This document shows, piece after piece, positions 13,679 through 27,024 of a stretch of 64,000 nucleotides of DNA. Made by a program: the position numbers and the translations under genes. A model generated the notes under the pieces. The model made no database searches. It saw only the letters and a list, made by a program, of their open reading frames with translations, and was not told the origin of the DNA. Where the stretch lies: contig NW_026515546.1 of assembly GCF_014898815.1 (NCBI RefSeq), positions 372,001 through 436,000 of the forward strand, written 5' to 3'. Source of the stretch: Panonychus citri. Taxonomy: Eukaryota; Arthropoda; Arachnida; Trombidiformes; Tetranychidae. The first letter of the stretch is position 1; every line of letters starts with the position of its first letter.

Positions 13679-16600
13679 TTATCCTTCGATTGACCAAAGT
13701 TTACATTTGTCAATTGGATTCATTGGTGATCCCAGTGGACAATTAAACGCTCGGCTAAATTGTGGTGTATTAACCAACACACCGTTGGCCCGATATTTAC
13801 CTGGAGAGTGAGGGTCAGTTAATAGGTTCTTCAGGTAACCATCAGGAGTCGCCACCTCACAGAAAACCTGAAATTCATGAGATTCAGAATCAAGAATCAG
13901 AACTTTTGACAGAGAAAAATTTTCTTTCTCTTTACCAAATTAACTCGAATGTTATTAAAGTTCATTGATCAATGTTTCTGAATCTGAATTGATTGTGAAA
14001 CAAATGAACTGTAAATTGATAAAACGAAAATCATATTGCCAAATTGTAAACAATCAAATTGACTAATTGATCAATTTGTCTGAAAGCTTAATTGTTGATC
14101 TTAATTGCTATTGATTTTCTATTATTTGTTTACCTTTAATTGTAATCTAATGTTTCTGTTTAATATACATGTATAAGGTAATTTTCCTGGTTAATTTATG
14201 TTAGATGAATGAGAAAGAGAGATGGGAAATTGATTAATTAGGTTAGACAATTAAAACATTGGCTTCTTACTTGACCAAATTGAAGGAAAAATAATTGATC
14301 ACTTGAGTAATTAGTTAAACCAGGTAATTGAGTTAATTTATCAATTGTACTTCGAGTCCAGGCCAAATAAGCTTGTTGAAGACCAACAAAGTCACAGATA
14401 TTTTCAGTTAAAGTATTGTTACCATTTACCTGTATTTAGACAATTAAATCAACCGATATCAATTAAATTGATCAATTGATTGTCAATAGAGAAAATTATA
14501 TTAACCAAATAAAAGTAAATCATCATAATCATCATCGATAATTGTTTGATATAAAAGTTTTCTGTTCTTATAAAACTATCGACGGTCAAGAAAAATGATA
14601 ATTTTGTAACAAAAATATTCAATTAGTTAGAACCAATTTGATTAGTAAACTAATTGTTCACTGATTGTAGTTGTTTCTACTTACATATTCATTGATTAAA
14701 TCAATCTTGTAGGTTGAATATTGTTCAGCAAAACAACGAGCTCGAGATTCATATTCAGATTTCAATTGATTGGGCCACCAATTGATTCCTGTTGTATTAT
14801 CGGTGTCCGGATCTTTGTCCAGTGAATGGCTAATCTCATGTCCAAGAATATGCCCTAAGGTTGAATAATCAAGAAATCTAATTTGGATGAACAACCAAAC
14901 GCGAAGGTAAAATAATCAGATTAAATTTGATTGTTTATCTTCAGTTTAATTACTTCATTATGATAATCGGAATCATTTTATTGTCTATTCTTGTTGAGAT
15001 GTGTTTTAATTAACCTAATCACTGGTTTGATTGTTGATTGTTAACTTTTTATTGTAATCGTCAATTTGATTCACAAATTATGCACCAAATGTAAAACTAT
15101 TTAGTCAACTGTGATTAACTTAATTAGTGATTAATGTTTAGTTAACGATAAAGATGAGAAAGTTTTTTCAATACAACAAACACTTATGTACATATAAACA
15201 CAAGGCAAAGGTAATCAACGGAATTAAAACAAATTGTTACAATTTACTAATGATGATTAGTGAGAGTCATCATCAGTCTAATCATCATTTTCATCATCAA
15301 AATCTCCTGAGAAAGTGAATGAGAAACAATTAATATTAACTCTGGAATATAAATCCAAGTTTCTCTCTCTAATTCCTCTATCCAATTAACTCTATCACCA
15401 TTTACTTAATCTAGTTGATTGTCAACTGGAATCTAAACACAATTAACTAATCAGTCTCATGTTCATCCCAGTTAACTAACTTTCCCTTCATCAAGTAAAA
15501 GTCTATCACCTCCAGCAATTAATTAAGTCTCGTAATTGTGAATGAAACATAATCACAATTGATAATCTTCAAAGGTAATACCTTACAATTAAGGATTACA
15601 AAGCTTTTAATTGCTCTACTGTATCAATAAACAATCTCAATGATAAATTTTCAATCAATTAATTGTCGAAATAATTTGTTAAATGTTACAATCAATGAGA
15701 AGATAATAACTTACCTTGGTCTACCTTCACTGATTATTGGCTCATGAAGTATACCAAGAGGAAGAGCTAGAAATTGATTGAATAGAAGAAAAGTTTCATC
15801 TAAATTAGTTTAATTTTCTCTAATTAAATTAACAGTAATCAACTGATCATCTCTGATAATTAAAACGAACAAAATTTTACATCAAGTTCGTTGATTGGAC
15901 CAACGATTTCAAACACAAATCGATAACAATTCAATTTATCCAACTGAATTAAAGGTCGAAATTTATTATCACCGTTGTGATCAATACTCTTGAACTTTTA
16001 ATTGTCAACTAATCTTTGCAATTTCATGTTAATTTTATGCTGAAAACTTAATTCCAATTAGTATAAATGTTACACTCTTTCAACTACAGAATCCTAAATG
16101 ATAATTACATAGGCGAGTGAACAAATTATCTTATATTTTTGTTGATAAACTTTCACTGATTCTCATTAAAAAATGAATTCCCAATGAATTAAAATATAAA
16201 TATTTATTCAGTTAATAACTAATTAGATATTCAGAATCAGGAGAGTTCAAATGAAATGACTTCTAGATGACCTCAAACTCAATGATGAGATTATTTTTTC
16301 CTCTCTCACAATATAATTAATTCAATTGTCTATCAAATGATATCCTATTCATCATTGTAATTGTTTGAGTTTAATTCACATGGAGATTTTGTTTTTCGGG
16401 AAAAAAAAAGTTCACCTAAACTCCCATAGATTTACTCATGATTTTCAGTGAGAAACATTTGAATCATTTTGCATCAATAAATTGTTGATGATTGTAATTA
16501 AATTTTCTATATATTAGTTAATATTTGTATTCGCATGAATTAAATAGTTAATTAATTGGTCATACTTATCATTTTGATATTCCAATCGTAGAAAGCATTT

Positions 16601-19600
16601 GCCTCGGTTGGTGGATTAAAATAGAGATTTTTTTCAACCGTTAATCCGATTCGAGTTAATTCAAGGATTTTCTCGTGTTTAGTTAAATTCAGCCAATTGT
16701 TGATGAAAACTTGATCACTGGAGACAATTAGATGTTTATATTGTTCATCAAGTTGGGAACGATTAAGCAGATAATCAGGTAGACCAACGAGTAGAGTTGA
16801 ATCGGCGATACGATTTTTCAAAATAAGTCGAACATCAAATTCATTGGATTGACTTTCATTGGTCATCTGATTGTATTGGTCACCTTTCGGTTGATTTAAC
16901 CATTCCTGTGAGTCTAGAATTGAATACATTGCCTCTTTTATTTCATTAAGCATTACATTTACTTGACCATTGGCCAGTGAAACGTGATTCGGTTTATGGG
17001 TCAGGTAAAGATGTGAGGAGGGTATTGGTAGTATTCGGGTGGTAATGTAGACACACTCTTTCCACCGTGAGAAGAAAATTCGATTAGGTTCAGTTGCCCG
17101 AATCTCTGGGACACGTCGACGAAATTCACCTTGAAGCCGACGGAAAGATGGACCCAACGATTCTGTATATTGAGCAAGAATCGCCCAGCAAAGGTAATTA
17201 TCTATGGTTCGAGGTGAGTATCTTGGTATAAGTTCATTCAGTTTGACCAGGTAATCCTCTTTCTCGGTACACAGGTCACTTATATTAACCCCGGAAATGG
17301 TTGATAATTTGGCAAATATTTTAATCCATTGGATGGCTGTAAAATTTGATGAAAGTTCACCAACAGTTATCAAAGGTCGAGGTGAGGGTGGTGATGTTGA
17401 CCTTAAAGGGTCAATAGTAGTAGTTGAATTGTTTGTTTCAGATGATGAACTTGATTCTGAATAATCTTGAGCTGTTAACTGAAACAAAAGGAGACGTAAG
17501 TTAACTCATTAATTAATCAAAAGTAATTAATTACCTTTCCAAATTCCATCTCAAAATCAATAACCTCATCAATCTCGGATAAATGGTGAGGTTGTAATTT
17601 AATCTCTGTACCGGTCAACAGACTGGACAATCGTTCCATCATATTAACATGATATTCTTTGTAAAAAGATTTATATTCATCATATTTAGCTGAACGATTT
17701 GGATTAACAAGATATTCATCTTCAATTACTGTTCGTCCAATTGAGATCTTAAAGTTTGTAATCGACAAAATGAAAGAGAAATGATTAATTGTAACAATTA
17801 GTCTTCTTTGTTATTAACTTACACAAAGATCATTTCTCGTGGCATTTGGTAAAATCTCAGGCAAAATGGTTATTCGAAATATCGATTGAACTTGGTAAAT
17901 AAAAGTGTCCAAAATGCGATCTTCAAGTGAAGGTGAAGGTAAGAGATGAGGTGAGTTAAGAATTGAATGTAACAATGGCCAAGGTCCAGTTGGATGGACA
18001 ATGGAATCAATTAGAGCGGCGACATTTTCACTTTCATTTGAATTTGATTTATCATCAATACAAGAAGAGTAAAAGATTTTAGCTTTTGAAATCGCAATTC
18101 CATCGGAATCCGTTATATTGGCCTCGAGCAGTTTCCTCATCTCAAGGGTTGAAACCTCTTCCATTTGTTGTAACATATCATAAGTTACAAGGGAATCGGG
18201 GACAGTTTTCATCTGGACAAATGACCCACAGGCAAAGGAGTAAAAATCGTGGCAAGGGTCAACATTAATGTCCATACGGGATAAGAGGGATGAAGCTGCT
18301 TTAATACAACCTGGGGTCAGGCAAAGGTTTTTAATTGTTGATACAATTTGTGATTGTTTGGCTGTGATTATGATCACTGCAGGTAAAAGACAAGTAAAAA
18401 CAATTAAATAGCTAAATTGTTTGATTAAACACTTTTATTACAAACTTTTTAATCAACTTACTGTACGATTGTAATGATATCAATATGATTATGATTAGAA
18501 TAAGGCTAATTATGATTGTTTTGTAACCTCGTTCACCTTTTTTAACCTTTAAACATGTTGTTAAACTGTAAAGGGAAAACAATTAAGTATTTTCAATTAG
18601 ATTAAGTTGATTAAATAGTTAAATTGTTAATCATTGAACTTTTTTTTCTCTCTCTCTTTTTGTTCATCTAATACATTTGATAAGTTAATCAATCCATTCT
18701 GATTAATCGTCTCGATTGATTCTCATTTCCAATTCTAACCTCGATTCTGGATCATATATAATGGTCAACGTGTCTCATACTGACCAGTATAATATTCTGG
18801 TTGCAACAATGTTTCACTGACCATTAATTTTATAAGACTATTTGAAATGTTGGTCAAATTTTTTTCCCAATCAATTTCCAACAAGTAATATATAAGTTGT
18901 TGAAACTGTTTAACTGGATTAAATTGATTGGCAATTGATTATTATTGTCCAGTTAATTGTGGACCTTGATTACTATTAATCAAAATTATATGTTTATTAT
19001 TTTGGTCATCGATCTATTGGTTAGAACTTTTTTTTTCTTCTTTTTATTATTTCGATTTCGATTTCGATTCGAATCTGACTTTTTTTTTCTTATTTTCTTA
19101 TTTTCTCACTGGTCTTAATCAGTTTTACAATCAATTGATTATCTACAATCAGTTGACCAATCAAGTGAATACATTTTTATATAACTGACCGTTTATATCT
19201 CAATTTTAGACTAACAATTAACTCATTTTCTTTTGATTAGTTATTAATATCAAGAGTGTTGATTATTATCATGATTAAAGTTAATTGTAACCTTGAGTAT
19301 TGTATTGTATTCATATTCACAATCAGACAAATTGATTATCAATGGACTTGATTGTAACAATCATCGCAATTGATTGTCTAACGCTTCAAGTAAATCACAC
19401 AATTAACTTGGTTAACCTTGAGGTTAATTGATTTGATGAAACAATTTATATATTAAATTGCGATTTTGTTTCAATTGGTTATCAATCATAAATTGATAAT
19501 TGTTATTAAAAGTTATTTAATTGTTAAAAATTGAATCAAATTGTCATTTCTGATCAACTTCCTGGTGTATCCTTAGTAATACTTATTAATAGTTGAAGAA

Positions 19601-20868
19601 AAATTAATTTAACAATTAAGTAAACAATTGCAATTTACTTTATGTTAATCAACTGTATTACTATTCATAATAGATTATGATTTAATTGTTAAAAATTAAC
19701 TAATTTTACCGGAAAAAGGAAACCGGATTCACATTTAATTGACATTTTCATTTTCATCTGATTGTTACCTGTTCAGGTAATTAATGCAAATTGAAAATCT
19801 ATTGTCATGTTAATTTAAATTGTTACAATTGTTGGATTATTATAATCAACTGATCATCATAATAATTGATTTAAATTGATTGTAATCACTGATAATATAA
19901 ATTTCATTTTGTACTTTCAATTTATATCAATGAATATAAATGATGGGAATAAATTTTTCTCGAATGTCAAACAATTTAATCAATAATCAATTACTTTTGA
20001 TTGCGAAAAATTAAAAGTGAAAGTCTAAGTAATCAAAGTAATCAATTCAATCAACAACGCTGATCATGATCACCTTAAATCAATCAGTCATACGATTTTA
20101 ATTTAAGATGAATTAAATTGTGACAATTTGTTAAATCTCAATGAATCATAATTGTAACAATTAAATGTTGATAAAGTGATTAGATGAAATTTACCTGAAA
20201 TTATTGCAAAGATGAAAAATACAACGATGACGATGATGATTTGATTCAGTTGATTTATTGGTCGTCGAAGCGATTTGATTTAAATTGTTATTAACTGATT
20301 GGGATTGTTGATTGTTGTTATTATTATTATCACCATTTTGATTATGTTTCCCCTTTGAGCCAAACAATTTAATTGCTAGTTTATTATCAGTGGGTTGAAA
20401 TAAAGCTTCAATTTGATGTCTCATCATGAATGAAGTTTTCACCTCACCAGAACCAGGGTTGACCACAACCTCCTCCTTGGACTGAGGTGATGACCCTCCT
20501 TGACCATTAACCCGATCATCACTAAGTTGATTATCATTACGATGATGATGACCAAAGGGAGGGGCTGAACATGAACTTTCCTTTATTGACCTGTGGTCAA
20601 CTGATGAGGCCAAGGGATTGTTAAAAGGTTGACAAGATTTCATCTCATTGACACTTGAAGATGATGAATAAACTTGATTAACATTAATCTTATTCAATTG
20701 TTGAAATGTTTCATGATTACATTGATTTAAATTACTTGTTGTTGGCTGAATTGTTGTAACAATTATATCCTGACAATTAGCTTGATTATCTGGATGTGAT
20801 GAGGATGAAGTTTCATTTCCATTGGCTAATTTAATATTTGATCCAGTTGATTGTCCAGCAGTAATCAT
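13679..20868 (-). CDS. neprilysin-like M13 zinc metallopeptidase with long cytosolic N-terminus
   Basis: Type II membrane ectopeptidase of the NEP/ECE (M13) family, cleaving peptides outside the cell. Nine exons (- strand order): 20195-20868, 18462-18565, 17823-18376, 17535-17747, 16566-17478, 15715-15766, 14685-14877, 14271-14429, 13679-13867. All have GT-AG borders and matching phases, giving 1016 aa. Order: hydrophilic tail (1-224), basic stretch and membrane helix TIIISLILIIIILISLQ (about 240-257), the Cys-rich M13 start CLTPGC...DPCHDFYSFACG, the substrate-binding NAFY, zinc motif HEISH (about 850-854), third ligand Glu and catalytic-helper Asp in ENICD (about 910-914), and terminal CKLW, four residues before the stop. 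All catalytic residues are present, so the enzyme should be active. The first in-frame ATG is 20868-20866, but the frame is open up to 20958 and the true start is unproven. The first exon is odd: see the HCN-like segment at 20350-20433. The ectodomain call is certain; inclusion of the first exon rests on phase and a good donor only. Confidence 0.9.
18566..20194 (-). other. first intron of the neprilysin-like gene as modelled
   Basis: Donor CAG|GTAAAT at 20195/20194, acceptor TTTACAG ending at 18566. The membrane-helix exon has no in-frame ATG, so an upstream exon is required; I saw no better alternative in this interval. A near-palindrome TTACCTG-TT-CAGGTAA lies at 19765-19780. Confidence 0.5.
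20350..20433 (-). other. segment encoding an HCN-channel N-terminal domain motif
   Basis: Twenty-eight codons in the first neprilysin-gene exon encode a sequence centred on ALFQPTDNKLAIKLFGSK (the residue before ALF is Glu). I recognise this as the start of the HCN domain that precedes S1 in arthropod Ih channels, where the same run occurs almost unchanged just before KALMKER. Here similarity stops right after FGSK, and a low-complexity Asn/Gln/Ser/His tract follows to the donor at 20194. At the point where similarity ends the DNA reads AAAGGGGAAA, so no GT donor is present there. It may be a duplicated HCN exon captured by this gene, an HCN exon displaced by rearrangement or misassembly, or an exon of another transcript. 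The sequence match is from memory, not from a search. Confidence 0.75.
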
Positions 20869-23800
20869 AACAGGTAAATTGTTAATACACTGGACATTGA
20901 CTTGTTGGAACAATTTTCTTAATTGTTGTGATTGTAAACTTTCAATTTGTTGATTGTTTCATGAACAAGTTTTACTTTCAAACTAATTAACTCAACTTAA
21001 CATTCTAGATTTATACTAATTGGGGAAAAAAAGTTCATTACTATTTCAATCAACTCGTTAAACTAATTGTGGTTAATTAAATTGCAGGTTGCTGGTTAAT
21101 TAATTTGTTTTTATTGCTCTTCAATCAAATATTGATAATTGAAAATCTCTAAAAATAAATCAATTTTGGTTAATTACTTTATCATCACTTTTTAATTACT
21201 AATTGTAATAGTTGATCAACTAATTAGTGTTGGTTCAAAGTTTTGAAACAAATTGTTCACTAATTGCAGGATGAAACCTTTCAACAATCAAAATTTTGAA
21301 TTAAATTTCAATTAGTTAAATTTTACTCTAATATTTTAAATAGTCACACAATTGATTCAATGATTAACTTGTTGGTGTTTTAATTGTTGATTTGATCTTT
21401 GATTAACTTTGTTTTTTTCTTTGTAAACTTAACAAACAATTGAGAAATTACTGATTAAATTTTTTTTTTCATTCGAATTGGTGTTATCACAATTAACTGA
21501 ATTAACGAAATAATCAGAAGAAAATAATTTTCCATGGGATTGAATTTTCTTGTTCCATTCATGAAATTCATGAGCAGAAACTCAAGGAGCAATTGGGTCG
21601 ATATTGTTGCTTAGTGATGGTGATGAGGAAGATGAAGATGATGAGGATGATAAAAGATGAGAGAGAGAGAGAGAAAGAGGGAGAGAAGATGAAGAAAAAG
21701 AATAAATAAAAAAAGTTCGAAAAAAAGTTCACTATGAATAAAGAATTAGAAATGAAATTAATTGTTATTCTTTCGTTGGAAAATTAACTTTTTACTTTTT
21801 CCTTTGTTTTAGATTAATTCAATTCTCAAGCAATTCTAATTATCTTGATTGATTCATTTTCTCTGTCCATTGTTAATTGTGATTAACACAAACGTAATTC
21901 TGTTGATTTCAACTGTAAGAATTAAGTGAATTAATTGTTTCTTTCCTATTTTTAATTGTTTACCAACAATCCGGACTTTCCCTCGGATTTAATTTCCATA
22001 AATACTTGATTGTTGATTTTTGATTAATTGTGTTGAGTTTATTATTAGTTTGATGTACCAATTAACAATCACAAAGTGAGTTTTTAATTGTCAAACTGTT
22101 GATCATCATCTTAATCATATTCAATTAGCCTCAAGCTAATTAATATCAACGGTTTTCATATGAAAACTTTTCTTATACAACGTTAACAATTTAACATTTC
22201 AATTGTGATTAACTTGATTTGATATTGAAAGTTTGTTGATTAGTTGAAAACAAAATATTCAACACAGTTAATTGGCAATTGATTTGCTGAATTATTATTT
22301 TTAATTGTTAAAAATTTACTAATTGTTATCATTTGAAGGACAATTATAACTTTATCATTAGTATTTAAATATTAATTAACAAATTGCAAACTTTTGCAAA
22401 TTTAAATTGGTGATTAGGTTTTTGTCTTGGTTGTTTTTGTTTAGCATCAACAATTTAATTTAATTGCAATTCAGTTTAATTGTTTACCTCTTTTAGGTTT
22501 TGGTTACAATGCAACAAAGTAAACAAAATTAAATCAACTGAACGGAATCAGAAGAAAGCAATTAACTTAAATCCACCAGAAAATTAATTTCTAATTCAGT
22601 AGATTAAACAAAAAAAAACGAAAATTTCAAATTGTAATTATTTTGATTATGAATTACAATTAGTAATCAGTTAGTAAAGAAAAGAAAAAGTTAATTACCT
22701 TGAGAATTAAAAGTCTATTGTGAAAACAATTAACTTCAATTCTCTAATTGCTTCAAATCAAATTCTTATCCATTCAAAGTTATTAACTTTCCAAAGTTAA
22801 ACGATCTTAATGCTTTTCTTTGTATCATCAAAGACTAACTAATCTCTTGTATTCAGAGTAATTAGTTGATCACAATTAGACTGCGAAAATTAATTGTCCA
22901 CAATCAATTTAAATCAACTCAATTCTCACCAAATATCCGATATGAGATCAGTTGTTTTCCAATATAAGAGATACATCACATCGATGATTTAACGATAAAT
23001 CGAAAATTTTTTTTTCTTTCTAATTTGATTGTCTCATTTGAGATGATTAAGAATAATTAATCAACTATTCAATTGGAAAGACTAATTAGTAATAAAATAC
23101 ATGTTTAGTTGATTGGAAAGACAAACAACTCCAAATGTAATTGGATTTGATTAACTGAAGAGTTGAGAGAAAGTGAGACAATTAAAATCTTACTCTTTTC
23201 CATTGGACTTTGATTAACTAATAATAACAAATTGATTAACAAAAAATTAGATTAGATTATGAGGAAAACATTGATTATTAATCATCTAATCAAGTCTTTC
23301 AGAAACAATAATCAACAGTTTGTAATTAACTTGGACAGATGATGATAATAAGGCTAATTGAGAAATGAGAAAATTAATTATTCCAAACTGATTAATTACA
23401 ATTTCTTTGGAATCAATTAAAAAAAAGTTTTTAGAATTACAATCAAAGTAAATTATCCATAAAAAGTAAATTAATTGTGAGGAGAAAACAAAAAGAAAAG
23501 GTTTCATTGTTATTGATTTATTTGGGATGCATTTGGTTGATTTGATGATTTAAAATCTCTCAATGGATTTGACTTGGATTAATTGAGATGATTTAACTTT
23601 GATTTAAATTGTTGATTTGTTTTTTTCTTTGTAAATTGAGTCTTTTAGTATGATTTTTGTTTGAACAATTAATAATAACCTTTTTTTATCATTCGATTAT
23701 TTTAATAAAAAAATATGATTAATAATATTTAATAATGAATATTTTTTGTTTTCTTCCTTAAGTTATCACAAATATTTTGCTTTTGTTGTTGTTTGTTGAT

Positions 23801-24025
23801 TGCTTTGTTGATTTAATTATTGATGGTTGTTGTTGTTGTCCCTTCCATAGGTTATAACACATGACTGACCTCCGAGGTGATTGCAAGTTTTGACTGGACA
23901 ATAGTTTCAATTGTTGTTATGTAATTTGCTTTTCCTGTTACGATTACTTTAAATCCAGTTAACTTTTTTATCCTTCTCTTCATTTTCACTTGATATAAAT
24001 ACACAGTTTCAGGTTATTCATTTAA
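20869..24025. other. intergenic region between neprilysin-like gene and lipin
   Basis: Upstream flank of the - strand neprilysin-like gene and 3' flank of lipin. It is very AT-rich with many CAATTAA/TTAATTG words, a GATGA/GA-rich purine tract at about 21620-21690, and three AAAAAGTTC words (21027-21035 and two near 21710-21730). No exon recognised; the open frame at 23286-23507 (-) shows no family features. Confidence 0.5.
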
Positions 24026-24631
24026 TTAATCATTCTCTGGAAATGGACAGTCCAAAGGATCACGCCAGTAATTAAATGAACTATATTCCGATAGGAAATC
24101 ACCGTTTTTATTATCTTGGGATGATTGTAAAGGAGGGAACATTTGATCAACTAGATCACTTAACTTAGTGTATCTAAAAAGGGGAAACAGAAAAGATTCA
24201 ACAATTAGTTAGGCTGATGGAAAAAAATATAATGATAATAATACTACTAATCATCAAGGTGATGATTATTTTGTACTTACGATGAGTTCCAACTATATAA
24301 AGGAACCAATTTAACTTCACCTAAATGGTTAATTGTAAATATCCGAAATGAGGGAATGTTTATTGCACGATAAGCCCAAGTATCCTGAAATAAGAGGAAC
24401 AAGATGATATTTGTTGATTGTTAATTGGTTTTGATTAGTTGAAAACAATTCAACACTTACATTAATTTTATTTCCAAATCCAGCGTAAAAAGGATTAGTT
24501 GGAAATAAAACTTGAATATCTTCCAAACATTTAATCTTGAACTCTTCAGGTTTCTTCTCGATTACCTCTCTATTGGTGAAGATAACAATTAAAATAGATC
24601 AGTGTTAATTATTAGTTAGCGTAACAGAGAA

Positions 24632-24663
<32 letters not shown>

Positions 24664-26402
24664 TAAATAAACCCATCAATTATCATAATACCAATTAAAT
24701 AAAATTTTCAAGTTGGCGCTTGTTTTTTTGCTTTGTTTTGATCAAATTGTGTAAACAAACAATTTTGAAATGTTTTGAAAAAAGACCAATTTTTAGCCTT
24801 TTGATTTGATTGGTGTTATGATGATGATAATAGGTAATCATTGGACTGATTAGGGTGTTGAATTGTGGATGATGAAGATGAAGAGAAATAAATGAATCAC
24901 TAACCTACGAAGTGCTGAGATGAGGGAAGTAGGTGAAAGTAGTAATGGCCCATCGGGAAGGTAAAAGTCACCTTGACGAACCGATTTTAAATATTCTCGA
25001 GTTATTTTAGCTTGTCCAATGGCTCGAGCTGAAAGGTATAATATTTTATATCCATTGTCGACTATTTTGTTAAATAAATTTGCGACTCCCGATTGAGCCC
25101 AGTCTTTACCAATAACGGGTAATATATGACCTAAAATATCTGATCTAGTAATTGTACCATCAATATCGGAGACAACAATTTTATCATCATGATTCCAAAG
25201 GTAAATTGAACATTCACATCTGGCGGTTCCCTGGTAGGCAGTTGTAACTGAGAAAATGGCTTCGTTTCGTCCTTTTCGAAGGTCCAATGAAGCGATTTGT
25301 TGGGAGGTCATTTGAAGCACTTTAGTGTATTGGGTTGCACTGTTTTTACGGTGAAACCTTCGACGGGAATTTCTTCTTTGACGATCATCCTCTTCCCCTC
25401 CGGAAAGAAAATTTTCACCTTCACTTGAGAGAATTGATTCATTTTCAAATTCTACACAGCCAATATCACCAGTATTATTGTTTACAATTATCTCGGCGTT
25501 ATTATTGACTAATTGTTGCTCATTTACAATTTCTTGTTGTTCATTAACTAGTTGTGATTGCGCTTTTGGTAATTCTGGTTGTTCATTAACTAGTTGTTGT
25601 TGTTGTTCATTGACCAGTTGTTGTTGTTGTTGTTGCTGTTGTTCATTAATAAGTTGTTCAATAACAAGTTGTTCATTAAGATTGATATTATCTTTCTCAT
25701 TGAAACCATCGATAACTTGATTTACTTGAATGGTGATTTTATCATCACCATCATTCACAGGGACATTTTCTTTGGTAATATTACCATTATCTTCATTATT
25801 TGTCTCGCTAACAACTAGTCCAACTAAATTATCAACTAAACTATCAACTGAACTGTTACTAACTACAATACTATCTTCTTCATCATCAAATTCATCTCTA
25901 TCCTCGTCTGCGACAAAAAAAGCGTCCCCAGAGTCACCAAGTTTCATCTGGATATCAACAGGTTTACCATTTATTTCAATATCAACCTATTAGAATTGGG
26001 ATTAATAAGTAAAACCAATAGAAAGAGAGAAAAAAGGCAAAAGACAAAGAAAGAAAGAGGAAAGGAGAGAGAGAGAGAAGATTATTAATTATTACAATTA
26101 AACAAAGGGGGTAAACCAATAGAAAGATTATCACGATGAGTATAGAAAGAAGGAGAGAAAAGCATGAATGATAGAAAAAACCATGGGGAAAGATGGAGGA
26201 AAAGCATAAGAATTATACTTACATTCTTTTTCCTACTACGCAGAACACCCATTTTACCAAATCTCACATGAAATGGTGAACAAGAATATGAACCGTCCAA
26301 ATTTTCAACAATAATCACATCGATGGCACCAGTTAGAGTAGCAGGATTAATTTCGTTGTAAAATCCTTTAAAATTCGAAATAAATTTACCAATATAGTCC
26401 AT
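24026..26402 (-). CDS. LPIN: lipin, phosphatidate phosphatase (short form)
   Basis: Lipin dephosphorylates phosphatidate to diacylglycerol for triglyceride and phospholipid synthesis and can act as a nuclear co-regulator. Exons (- strand order): 26223-26402, 24905-25986, 24461-24569, 24281-24384, 24026-24173; all GT-AG, phases consistent, 540 aa. N-LIP begins at the ATG (MDYIGKFISNFKGFYNEINP) and continues across the first junction (VDIEINGKPVDIQMKLGDSG). An acidic and Gln-rich linker follows (about 85-260), then a basic RRNSRRRFHRK stretch (about 264-274) that could be a nuclear signal. C-LIP carries the Mg-dependent DxDxT catalytic motif DIDGT (334-338) and ends with the usual LSDLVDQMFPP and YWRDPL. 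Domain ends are intact, but insect and vertebrate lipins are about 900-1000 residues, so the linker is greatly shortened. A pyrimidine tract and AG just before the ATG could mark a 5' UTR intron. The gene lies in tandem behind the mucin-like gene. Confidence 0.93.
25478..25680 (-). repeat. coding Gln-rich LVNEQQ repeat in lipin linker
   Basis: Repeated LVNEQQ(Q)n units with CAA-rich codons in the linker between N-LIP and C-LIP, a site open to slippage length variation. Confidence 0.8.
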
Positions 26403-27024
26403 TTTGTTTCTTCTTACAAGTGTTTAGGAGAAAAGAGAAAAAGAATAAGAAGAAGAAGAGAATAAAAGGGAAAGGGGAAAAAGAAAGAGTAATAGAAAAA
26501 AAAACAAAAGAGAGAAAGAGAAACACACACACAGGTAATAGAAATGGAGATGAAGCAATGGAGAGAGAAAGAGAATAAAATATAAAATGGAAAAACACTT
26601 TAAGAAGGAAAAGATTTTTTTGTAATCGAATTAATTGTTTATCGATATTTTGTTGACTAATTTGTTAATGTTAATGAATAGAATTTAATTTAATTGTTTG
26701 TTGTTAAGAAAAAGGAAAACGAAACAAACAAAACAATGTTGACATTTAAATGAAAGATAACATGATGAGAATATCAAATATCTGATCCAAGATTTTCTGT
26801 TCTCTTGGTTAGAGAAAAACTATCGATACGATTAAACGATTGATCGAAAATTAAATGGAAAAACTGTTTACATAATAATTGGAATATTTTTTTTTTCGTT
26901 TCTTTTTCAATTGTGATTAATTTTGTTTTTCTTTTCTCCCAATTAATTGGATTGATTGGAGAATTTTTTCTTATTGGCTTTTTTGGTTGATCGGTTTGGA
27001 TGTTGTTTCGTTGTTGGAATTGAT
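26403..27024. other. intergenic: lipin 5' flank and mucin-like gene 3' flank
   Basis: A purine-rich tract (26420-26600 on +, pyrimidine-rich on the lipin strand) precedes the lipin ATG. The rest is AT-rich. Open frames here are low-complexity shadows. Confidence 0.55.

Noticed and set aside
20869..20913. Starting the neprilysin protein 15 codons earlier
   Set aside because: The codon at 20913 is TTG; the first in-frame ATG is at 20868. An upstream coding exon is possible but not visible.
25478..25720. Cys/Ser-rich open frame on +
   Set aside because: Antisense shadow of the Gln-rich repeat of lipin.
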